Assembly (NCBI GenBank): GCA_019009955.1
Contig: CM032229.1
Coordinates: 195,663,001-195,727,000 of the forward strand
Direction of reading: 5' to 3'
DNA length: 64,000 bases
From: Riptortus pedestris
Taxonomy: Eukaryota; Arthropoda; Insecta; Hemiptera; Alydidae
Within the stretch, counting starts at the first letter, position 1. Each line of letters begins with the position of its first letter. A model generated the notes under the pieces. The model was given only the letters and a program-made list of their open reading frames with translations. It searched no databases and had not been told where the DNA came from. The translations under genes and the position numbers were made by a program. Positions 9,933 through 19,500 of the stretch are shown piece after piece.

Positions 9933-12900
9933 CTGTTACCGCTTTAGCAGTCGCAATTTTTGTTTTATCTTTATCAAACTTGATATATAATCGTTTTATA
10001 CAAAAAGACAAATCAAGTTCGTTAACGGCTGAAATCGGACCAGGGAGAGGGGGAGAATTTCAAAAATTGCAATCTTATTGAAATTTAATATTCTATAAAT
10101 GTTGTTATGTACATTTTTTCACTATCTTGATTATTATAATTATTAGGGTACCACTATTATTTAATTCCATCAGGTAGATAAATTATTAAAATATTCTGAA
10201 TCAATAGTTTAAGGAAAACAATGTTGATTAGCCTCATGCTAGAGTGGAAGTTGATGAGAGGCTAAAACAGTTAATTGAGTTTCCTTATTTCCTGTGAAAT
10301 AGTCACATTACTGGAAGTGATTTCCACTCAATTTACTAATAGGAATATAATCTTATGTACAGAACTATGCTTAAACTATATGTGCTCGGATTGGTTTTTG
10401 ACAGGAAAAATGTCCATTATTGACATTTATTCGTAAAAATAGTTATCCATGATTATTGTTTGAATTACTCAAAGTATGAGTAGGAGTGGGGTGGGACAGT
10501 GTTACTGAAGGCTGAAAACGAGAAACTACGAATAACTCGCTTAGTCCTTGAGTTATGAAAAAATGCAGAGATCACCAATTGAAGAACTTCAATAGTTTAA
10601 AAAGATTGATTCTGTAACAGTTTACGATTCGACAAATAATAACAGATATTTTGAATTATCTGCGAATTCCCCTCCTCACTAAATCCCCATTATTCCTGGT
10701 CGGATTTTTGCAAATCACAGATATGATCTTTAGTGTCGAATAAAATGGTTAAATATCGAGTACGGTATAGACCCAAAGAACATTTTTGGAACAAGAATGT
10801 AAGACCTTGATTGGTGTCCTCACGGCACAACGAATTTGTGTTTATCATGCATAATAAAGGAACCGTTGAAAGAATATTAGAATTTAGGCTTCGAATAAAG
10901 AGGTTCATGTTATAATAACTTATTGATAATGTGACATGAGTAGGAGTGGGGCTTTACTGAAGATTAAAAACTAAAAAAAATGCGAATATCTCGGTAAATA
11001 ATCATGACAGAGAAACTATGTATATAACAACATTTATAGAAAATTAAATTTGCAACAACATTGGTTATATACAATTTTTTGGTCCGATGTATAATAACAA
11101 AAAGATTTCTCTATATATATAGTTTTGAACGGACCTTATTTTCCTCAACTCCTTAGTAGGATTGATGGACATACGAGGGAATTTTTCAAAAATTGTGTCA
11201 AGAGTACGACCTTAATAATAAATACGAATAATAAATTGAGGTATTGAATATGTGACCTGTGTGCAAGGCCCAAAGCCATTGCTGTGAACTCCTTCTTGGG
11301 TAGGCCGGAGAGTAGGCTCTCAGTCTGCGATCGGATACAACGCATCAGCTCTTGAACTGCACTGTTTGACACAACGGGAACGTTGAATTTATCCTTAACA
11401 GCATTACCCAGTTTCGAATCGGCCACCAATAGCTCATCCTCACTTTCCTTAAAAACCTTTTTCAGAGCCTGAAAAATAAATATCTTAGTTTTATAAACTG
11501 TTAATTGTAATTGGGAGACGAAGGATTGCTATTTCAATCGAATTCTCTTACGAGGATAAAGTACTTGATCGGCATAAATTCTTATTATTTATTGCACTTT
11601 ATTCTTATTCAGACAAAGCCCATCACGCTGGAGCTGCATAAACTAAGCAGATTTCCCACATGGTGTTTTACAATAGATAAATATATGTACTGCTAACACA
11701 ACACCACAGTGAATATTAAGTAAATAAATACAAATGATAATGAGAAATGTTTCAGTCAATTTACATTTTAATAACGTCCACAACAAGAAGGTTCTGAATT
11801 GTAAACGAACAAGTCAGCCAACCTCTCAGAGCTTGCCATTTTCTAATCGAAATAAATACCGAATGAGGAGGGGCAGAGATTTATAACTTCCCTAATCCGA
11901 ATTACACTTCGAACTACCACACGAGTCTAAAAACATAATAGCATTTGTCGTAATAAGCCTTTATTAAAAACACTTTAATGAGTACTAATAAAATTCTTAA
12001 CTCCCGCTGTAGTTATATTATATGTCTCGGTTATACTTCATTATACAATAAAAGTTACTCTAAATAACCTCGAGATCTTTTTACCCCAATGAGCCCAAAA
12101 TACTTATTATTTATGTTTATATCCCTTCACAGCTAATATTGGTGAAAATGCAGTTTAATCCCCCCCCCACCACCAAGCTGAAAATCTACTAAAGTAACGT
12201 TTGTAAACATTGTGGGAAATCACCAGATTACGCATTGTTGTTTAAAATCGAGTTAAAAAAGCGATGAGAAAAAAAATAATCACGTGCTCAGGCGATTTTC
12301 GATGAATCCACCAAGGGTGGGGTTCAACTCCACTCCACTCTTAATATTTTATACGGCCATAAGAAAATCTGTTTTTTATTATTCTTTTAAAATATACATT
12401 TAGCCCTAAATTCATGGCTGAGAAAAATAGACCATTTATTATAAATCCAACACAGTTTGCCATATTACCATGTGCAATACTAGCTTAATGATTTATTAGA
12501 AACTGGATTACATTCCTATTACCATTTATAAACAAAATCATGAAATGCACTTATTTGAAAAGTGATTGAGCAATAATCTGAGGTAAATTAATACACCTGC
12601 AATTGTAAATAAAATTTCTTTTACTGGCCGGCAGGAAAAATGCATGTGCTCTATAAACAAATAGAATAAGACGAGGAAGGACTTACTTTTTTGAGGGTTT
12701 TACTGACTTTCCCTTCAATAGCCGCAGTTGTAGACGCTAATGCTTCTGTAGTGTCCAGGAATTTTTGAAAATGTTTTAGTTTCAAGCTGAAACATTGGAG
12801 AGAAATACAATGTTTAAAGAAGATGGAGAGTGTTGGAGTTAATTGCGACTGAATAATATCTTACATTTGATTGGCCTTTTCGGGATTCTCGAAGTCAGCG

Positions 12901-13089
12901 AAGAGATCTTCTGTTTTGGACAAGGTCTTTTTATCCAACAGCTAAATGAAAACATAGGAGATGTTAGCACGAGGTCTAGACATAACAATTCCACATCGAG
13001 ACAAAACATTCGAGATTTCTACATGAAAAGGCTAGAGTACTCACCTTGAAAATGGCATATCCTCCCGGAGTTTCAAAAAGAACTAACAT
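7070..13089 (-). CDS. NOP58: NOP58, box C/D snoRNP core protein (5' part; exons 1-5)
   Basis: Coding exons on the minus strand are 13089-13045, 12941-12865, 12786-12687, 11468-11257 and 7269-7070, joined in frame at GT/AG sites. They give 211 codons plus one base. The product starts [15 protein letters not shown]. It continues through the NOP5NT-type domain (about residues 1-70), [29 protein letters not shown] and ALGLAHS (about 98-145), then [20 protein letters not shown] (about 176-195) in the NOSIC/coiled-coil part. NOP58 binds box C/D snoRNAs with fibrillarin, NOP56 and 15.5K in the nucleolus to guide rRNA 2'-O-methylation. The start and LVADSKLG match NOP58, not NOP56. The Nop domain and Lys-rich tail (about 300 residues) are absent and should lie left of the window. 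Intron 5 is at least 7 kb. Confidence 0.95.
7270..8235. other. NOP58 intron 4, unassigned part
   Basis: AT-rich, with a C10 run near 7520. I see no exon, RNA gene or known repeat. Confidence 0.4.
8236..8375 (-). mobile_element. Family M 3'-end fragment (reverse)
   Basis: Reads in reverse from the hairpin end (TTTTAGCAGATTTCCC...) through TCGTACTCATGACGAGATTT to AGATGACGAGAATAAGG and GTTTAAAATTGT. It runs into a (TA)n tract, as other copies do at 9736-9861, 11117 and 46622. Confidence 0.7.
8396..8479. repeat. (TA)n microsatellite
   Basis: About 41 TA dinucleotides. The ORFs of alternating Tyr-Ile across it are low-complexity artefacts. Confidence 0.98.
8575..9730. repeat. Diverged tandem repeat, about four ~300-bp units
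   Basis: Four successive blocks start near 8590, 8920, 9240 and 9535. They share the phrases GTAAGGGAGGC (or variant), AAAAATAGCGA, TTTATTTTGTTATTTAGAGTAAC, ATATACGCTAAAAACT and GGGAGTCAACAATTTTA. Identity is loose with many indels, so the array is old. It is bracketed on both sides by a reverse family M 3' end plus (TA)n. No protein is evident. Confidence 0.7.
9736..9861 (-). mobile_element. Family M 3'-end fragment (reverse), second copy
   Basis: Same order as 8236-8375: TAGCAGATTTAGGGAAATCAG, CATACTCATGACGCGAATTTC, ATGTCCATCGATCC, AGATGACGAAAATGAGGTCTG, then (TA)n. Same orientation as the first, so the intervening 1.2-kb block lies between two direct copies. Confidence 0.7.
9862..9928. 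repeat. (TA)n microsatellite
   Basis: About 33 TA units joined to a family M 3'-end fragment. Confidence 0.98.
9929..10454. other. NOP58 intron 4, unassigned part
   Basis: No supported gene or repeat seen. Confidence 0.4.
10455..10790 (+). mobile_element. Degenerate family M internal fragment
   Basis: AGTATGAGTAGGAGTGGGG, TGTTACTGAAGGCTGAAAAC and ATGGTTAAATATCGAGTACGG resemble the interior of the copies at 5600-5900 and 17560-17860. The order is preserved but the sequence is diverged. Confidence 0.5.
10905..11215 (+). mobile_element. Family M 3' half, truncated
   Basis: GACATGAGTAGGAGTGGGGC, CTATGTATATAACAACATTT, GGTCCGATGTATAATAACA, TTTTGAACGGACC and GGATTGATGGACAT match 46330-46757 in order. 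The terminal hairpin is missing. The copy stops ~40 bp before the edge of NOP58 exon 4. Confidence 0.65.
11257..11468 (-). CDS. NOP58: NOP58 exon 4
   Basis: 212 bp from [19 protein letters not shown] to ALGLAHS (split Ser codon). Acceptor TTTTTCAG; donor is GTCACA, weaker than the other donors. Fragments of family M lie on both sides, at 10905-11215 and 11633-11830. Confidence 0.94.
11633..11830 (+). mobile_element. Family M 5'-end fragment
   Basis: CTGCATAAACTAAGCAGATTTCCC then TGCTAACACAACACCAC and AATGATAATGAGAAATGTTTC match the 5' end of the full copy at 45966-46160 and the partial copy at 61342-61510. Confidence 0.65.
11831..12686. other. NOP58 intron 3, unassigned part
   Basis: A C9 run near 12160 and AT-rich sequence. 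I looked for intronic C/D snoRNA boxes on the coding strand and found no convincing C/D pair. Confidence 0.4.
12687..12786 (-). CDS. NOP58: NOP58 exon 3
   Basis: 100 bp encoding [18 protein letters not shown], then [13 protein letters not shown]. Acceptor TTTCAG and donor GTAAGT are both good. The KLKHFxKF block is a NOP58 family hallmark. Confidence 0.94.
12865..12941 (-). CDS. NOP58: NOP58 exon 2
   Basis: 77 bp encoding [18 protein letters not shown] and NPEKANQ. Acceptor ATTTAG precedes 12941 and donor GTAAGA follows 12865. Introns 1 and 2 are short (103 and 78 bp). Confidence 0.94.
13045..13089 (-). CDS. NOP58: NOP58 exon 1 (coding)
   Basis: Encodes the first 15 residues, [15 protein letters not shown]. 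The start ATG is at 13089-13087 and the donor GTGAGT follows at 13044. It is the only Met that places the conserved NOP58 N-terminus in frame. Confidence 0.95.
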
Positions 13090-13492
13090 TTTGCCGATCA
13101 AATAGTGACATGCAGTTGGGAGAGGCGAGGAGAACACGAGGCGAGGCGGGAGCCGGCAGCCAGCTACCTTCCAATGCCTTCAATATCACTCACTCTCTCT
13201 CCCCTTCAACATCAACTTATCTTATATTACTATAAACAATTAACTATTTCACCTAGGCAAACTTTATCTGTTTTTATTGCATTTATTTGAAATATTTTAT
13301 CAATTTCTCGTGAATAATATAAAAAGTGTAAAAATAACTTGTTAAAAGCTAAATCAAAGTGGGCATGGAGTATTCGGGGAGGTAATATGATGGTTACATC
13401 TCCTATCACTGGTTGTCATCTCCTTCAGAATATTGTTTGGGATTCGGAGTTTATTTTTGACCAACAGTGAATGAATATTTGAGAAATTTAAT
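13090..13492. promoter_or_regulatory. Bidirectional promoter region between NOP58 and UBE2G2
   Basis: The start codons of two conserved, divergently transcribed genes are 403 bp apart, so both promoters and 5' UTRs must fit here unless upstream non-coding exons exist. A GC-rich patch (about 13110-13175, GGCGAGGAGAACACGAGGC) lies nearer NOP58. The rest is AT-rich, and no canonical TATA box is obvious next to either gene. Transcription start sites cannot be read from sequence alone. Confidence 0.6.
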
Positions 13493-13535
13493 ATGGCTGG
13501 TTCTGCATTGAGGAGATTAATGGCCGAATATAAGC
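13493..13535 (+). CDS. UBE2G2: UBE2G2 exon 1 (coding)
   Basis: 43 bp encoding [14 protein letters not shown] plus the first base of Gln15. The donor GTGAGA follows. The first Met matches the family N-terminus. Confidence 0.96.
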
Positions 13536-16500
13536 GTGAGAACCTAGTTAAAAAAATGCATTGTCATATCGGTAAATTTCAATTTCTATCGGTTTGATTA
13601 ATTGTTCTAGAACTGACCCTTAACCCGCCTGAAGGAATCATCGCTGGCCCTGTCAATGAAGAGAATTTTTTCGAATGGGAAGCCCTTATCACGTAAGAGG
13701 CAATCTCTTATTCCTAGTGTTTTTTGCCCTCTAGAATTTTATATAAATCTCAGTTTTAATGGTTTAAAATCTCTGCTTTTATGTTTGATTTAGTCCTTTA
13801 ATGTTGGTTTATTAAAGACATTTACTTGTCACACACTCACATTTTTATATTGAATTACATTTGTAAGGATGTTGTTAATAATATATATGTTTTCAGCTAT
13901 TTCTTACATTGAGTAAGTGTTAGTGGGCTTATAAATACTTGAAAAATAATAATTATCCTTTATTTGCTCATTTATAAAAATTTACACTTAATATTTACAT
14001 ATTTTGTACATAGAAAATAACAATGAGAATACAGGTATTATATGCAGACATTATTAAACATTTGAGCAAAATCAGCGTTAGCTGAGGATTTTTGAGTTGG
14101 AGTATGTCCTAATTTTTGCATTTTATACATTTATTATTTTAGCAGTTGCTGGATCGATTGCTGACAGTGTGCATTCCTTTCTGTAGTAAGCCAGCCTACT
14201 AGTCGATGCTGCTCCAGCACAAGTATGGACCATCTCCTCATTCATTGGTCTGCCTCTGCTTCTTCTATATTCTCTAGCTGACCAGTCTATCATCTTCCTG
14301 CTACAACTATCTTCATGTCTTCTTTCTGTAGTAAGCCAGCCTACTAGTCGATGCTGCTCCAGCACAAGTACGGACCATCTCCTCATTCATTGGTCTGCCT
14401 CTGCTTCTTCTATATTCTCTAGCTGACCAGTCTATCATCTTCCTGCTACAACTATCTTCATGTCTTCTTTCTGTAGTAAGCCAGCCTACTAGTCGATGCT
14501 GCTCCAGCACAAGTACGGACCATCTCCTCATTCATTGGTCTGCCTCTGCTTCTTCTATATTCTCTAGCTGACCAGTCTATCATCTTCCTGCTACAACTAT
14601 CTTCATGTCTTCTTATCATATGTCCTGTCAATTTCCATTTCCTTAGAAAGAAGCATTTAGCAATGTATTCCAGGTCAGTCCTTATTCTTATCCAGCCCTT
14701 CGTTCTGTGTTCTTTTTTACTAATGCTGAGCATGTATCGTTCCATACTTCGTTGTGTTGTTCGCATCTTTTCTATAACTTTTTTTGTCAGTCTCCAGGTT
14801 TCGCACCCATATGTTAGTACTGGTAATACTGTGGAATTCCAAAGTTTCTTTTTTAGTTAAATGTCTGCCTTACTCTTGTAATGCATTCTATTTCTTAAGA
14901 AAGCCTTCCAGCCCAGGCTAACTCTTCGCAGGTTTTCCTTCCACTGTCCCCTTGTACTTATTAATTGTCCTACGTATATAATATCTTCTGTACTTTTTAT
15001 TATTTGTCCTCGGATCTCTAGTCTATCTTCCGTATTGACAGTCACAAGCTGACATTTTTTCATGTTAATTTTTAGCCCAATACTCATACCCTTTGCTTCT
15101 ATTTCATTGGGCATTTCTTTTACTTCTTCCAAAGATGATGCAATAAGGACTTGATCATCGGCAAATTCTAAATGGCTTAACCATTCTCCATCAATTCTAA
15201 TACCTTTTCCTTCCCATTTGTATTCATCCACTATTCCTTGAAGTGCAGCTATAAACATTTTTGGTGAGCCATTCTCTCCTTGCCTAACACCTCTCTCGAC
15301 CTTTATTGTGGTTGACTTGGAATCCATGCTGTATATTGCTTTGGAGTTAAAGTAAATTTCTGCAAAAAGTCTTATTATTTTCTTGCTTACGTTTTTCTTC
15401 TTTAGCAATGTTAACATTGCACTAGTTTTTATTGTGTCAAAGGCCTTTTCATATTCCAGGAATAGCAAAACCAGCGGAAAGTTGTATTCTTTTGCTTTTT
15501 TTATGATTTCGTTTATTACAAAAATATTATCCGTGGTAGAAAATCTTTTTCTAAAGCCAACCTGAGTTTTTGACAGATCTGCTTCTAATTTGTAATTAAT
15601 TCTGTTAATAATAATGTTGGAAAAAATTGTATATATGGTTGACAGTATACTTAAAGGTTTGTAATTTGTTAGTTTGTTTCTGTCTCCTTTCTTAAATAAT
15701 AAAATTAATTTTGATAAATGCCAGTCTTCTGGTATGTTCCAGCTTTCCAAGTACAGATTATATAATTTGGTTAGGCATTTGGCAATCACCTCTCCTCCCG
15801 CCTTTATGTCTTCTGCACTAATACCATCCAGTCCAGCTGCCTTCCCTTCTTCAGCTGTTTTATTGCCTTTATCACTTCCTCTTCGAGAATACTGCCTTCT
15901 TCATCATCTTCTCCTTGTTGGCCACCAATTTCCAGCCACTCCTGAATAGCTCCTTTCTCCTGCTCCCTATATAGGCTTTCATAAAAGCCTTTTACTCTCT
16001 GCAATATTTGTTCTCTATCTCTGATTTCTTTTCCTTCGGGGTCATTGATGGTGCATATCAAATTTTGCTTGCCAGCCCGCTGCTTCATTTTCTTCAAGAG
16101 CTCTTGTTAGGTTCTTTAACCAAATTGATATTATTTTCCTTAGGTTTAAAATCTCTGCTTTTATGTTTAATTTAGTCCTTTAATGTTGGTTTATTAAAGA
16201 CATTTACTTGTCACACACTCACATTTTTTATATTGAATTACATTTGTAAAAATGTTGTTAATAATATATAAGTTTTCAGCTATTTCTTACATTGAGTAAG
16301 TGTTAGTGGGCTTATAAATACGTGAAAAATATAATTGATTATTTTCTTTTAGTTTAAATATTCTAAAGAGATTACTTTATACATTCTTTCAATTCTGTTA
16401 CTAATGGAGAAATTGTTGTTGGAACAACTCTATTATTACTTATATCAGCTGCTTTTTTGACTGGATGTCATAGCTATAAATATTGTAACTCATTTATTGC

Positions 16501-19500
16501 TCGTTGTCGACTCTGACAATGCTCATCTATACCGGTTCCGTATTCGGTGTAATACCTTGTGCTAGCTGTATATTTAACCATTATTGTTCGTCTTTAAGTC
16601 ACACTTTTATGAATGAAATACATATACATTTATGTATGATCTTTGTTCTTCGCATCTCCAGCAAAACTCGCCCGAGGATCGGACGTTTTGGAGGATCATA
16701 GACATTTTAATGGCTCCTCCTCCCAACCCTCTTTTGTTAGACGTCACTGGAAAGCTCTTAGTGAATACTCTTACAAAATATCACCATTTGAATTATAAAA
16801 TTCCAAGATGGCATATGTTGGCATTTTGAGGCTGAAACTAATAATATAAAACTATTTTTGTTGTAATTCATATAGTTAGTGACATGTCTTGAGAAAACCA
16901 CATTAAGGCATAAATTATCCATGTTTTGGAGACGTACAACTTATATTTTTTTGTAGTATAAAATGGAAATGTATCGTGGGAATTATCGGCTGTATGCTTT
17001 CTAATTTATAAGCTCATACCAGCTATGTCAGATAAACAGTATTATAGAATAATTGTTTAAGCATATATTTCTCAGGATATACAAATTTATTGAGACAAAT
17101 ACACATCGATATGAATTTGCAGAAGTATATGTAGTGAATGTTATAATCTTTATTACCAATTTGACATAAGTCTAGATTATTGGCAACTATTAATACTTGA
17201 CATGCTTGTAGGCCAACATCTCGTTGTGATATTCATTGAAACGGATCGGGGAAGCGAGCCAGCTGAGCACTATATACTTCCCTCACCATCACACGTTAAT
17301 CATTGTTTTGATTGTCTGACTCGAAACATTTGCCCCGTTGAAATATTTGTATCAAAATGTGACACGATGTAGTGTACGGAGCCGAGTGACAATTCTCCAC
17401 TCACTCCTTTCGACTCACAGTAGTCCACCACATAGGGGCTGCGCTAACTAAGCACATTTATCACCTGTCTAATATATTTGCATTTATCTCAAAACATAAA
17501 AGTTAATGAGAATTTAGTGCTTAAATAAAATATTTCATAATATAATAGGGTATTATTAATATGACACGAGTAGGAGTGGCGGTTTACTGAAGGCCGAAAA
17601 CTAACAAATGCAAATATTTGGTCAATAATCAAGGTAGTGAAAAAACGTACATATCAACATTCATAGAATATTACATTTGCAATAAGATTGGTTCTATACT
17701 ATTTTTCAAAATGCGCCTTAATAATGGAGATATTTAGAATTTTTGAAATTCTTCCCCCCCCCCCATCCCATTAGTCTGATTTTATCGGTTAATGAACATG
17801 ATCTTCATTTTTACATAAAATGTTTAAATATAGACTTTGGTAATGATAAAACAAAAATTGCAACTGCTAGATCATTAACAGAAATATATATATATTATTG
17901 TTATTATGGGGAGGTTTATACTTAGTTAAACTGGAGTAAAATCCATATCGGGGGAAAATCCAACCGATATGGAGTTTGTTAGTGTGACATGTTATGGGGA
18001 ATTTAAAAATGTTCGCATGATTTGGCAGTTTCAAGAAGTACCCCTTGCTGTGCTTCTTTTATAATTGTTGTTGGCAGATTTAAATTCTTGGTGCCTGCTA
18101 TTGTGCTTTTTGGAACGAGTCCATTTGAACTTACTATAATAGGCGTAACTATGGCAGATTTCAGTGTGTATACCTCTTTGAGCTCGATAGCCAATTCTTG
18201 ATATTTTCTTAATTTTTCGGCATGGGATTTTCGAATATTCTCATCATTGGGTACTGCAATGTCAATAATATCAGCAGTCTTATGGATCTTGTCAATAATG
18301 AGAATATCCGGTTTGTTATGGTGCACAGTATGGTCAGTTATCATCGCTTCGTCCCAATACATCTTTATATTATCTTTTTCCAATAATTATTGAGGATAAT
18401 AGCGATAAGCGACCTTTCTGTCTACCATGCCGAATTTCTCTGCTACAGCTTGATGGTATACTTTTGCCACGTTATTGTGCCTTTGTAAGTACTCAGATTC
18501 AGCAAGTATTTCACATCCTGCCGTGATATGTTGAATGGACTCATAAGCTTTGTTGCATAACATTGTCTACATTTGTCTGAGACACTACTGTCCTTGAGGT
18601 TATGACGTCTGTATGATCTGATGGCAATCACTTGATCTTGGATGTTATGAAACCTTCTGTTTCTGAAAATAGCTTTCCGACGTCAGCCACGCGACAGAAT
18701 AAGCCAAGTCTACCTCCGAGTCATAAAGGCGACTGTAGTAACGACCATGAAGTTCCTTACTTTGCCATTCTGAAAGAAAATGGGATTCATCTTTAACTTC
18801 AGGATTGTTCCTATTTCAAGTTCAAGGCCATAAACCCATCATCAAGTTTAACTATTTCTTTAAAGACGTGGCTATCATTCGATCTTATGTAATGTCTCAG
18901 GTTAACTTCCTGAGACCGACATAGGTTTCGGATGTTGAGAAGGCCTCGTCCTCCTTGTTTCCTCGATAAATACAGCCTGGCCATAGATGAAATCGGATGG
19001 TGCATTCTGGCTTTTATCATCTCCGTTCTTATGAGTCTATCCAACTCATCAAGAGTAGTGTCAGACCATTTTATTATGCCAAAACTATAGATAAGCGCTT
19101 AATAAATTAATTTTTTAATTGGTCTTTTACATCCTTTTTCACTATTTTCAGATGCTGTTGAAAACCAAGATATTTGTATGATTGAGTCCTTTCGGGTTCG
19201 TGAATATAGGTTTCATCAGAAACTATTATATTATCTGTAGTCATTTTCTGACCTCGTGAAATATGCAAGACAGCACATTTATCTAACCCAAAAGACATAC
19301 CAATAGAATCACTATAATTCTTTATTGTGTCTATCATGCTTTGCAATTGGGTTGGTGACTTTGCATATAACTTCAGGTCATCCATATAAAGGCTATGACT
19401 TACTTTAGTTTCATTTTTACCTATAGAAATTTCGTAACCGTATTCACTGTCTCGAATTATTTGGCTCATGGGATTCCTAGCTAAGCAAAACCATAAGAGG

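Larger units (their letters stand above)
13948..16142 (-). mobile_element. RTE-like LINE remnant, antisense in UBE2G2 intron 2
   Basis: Minus-strand reverse transcriptase frames at 16097-15804, 15789-14857 and 14766-14123 form one interrupted polyprotein, 5'-truncated near 16140. The 3' UTR runs down to about 13948 and ends in AATTATTATTTTTC, an AT-rich tail of the kind RTE elements carry. The element lies opposite to the host gene, and the endonuclease domain is missing. Confidence 0.8.

Noticed and set aside
11469..12686. Intronic C/D snoRNA within NOP58 (hosts are known in some animals)
   Set aside because: No RTGATGA/CTGA pair with terminal complementarity was found by eye on the coding strand.
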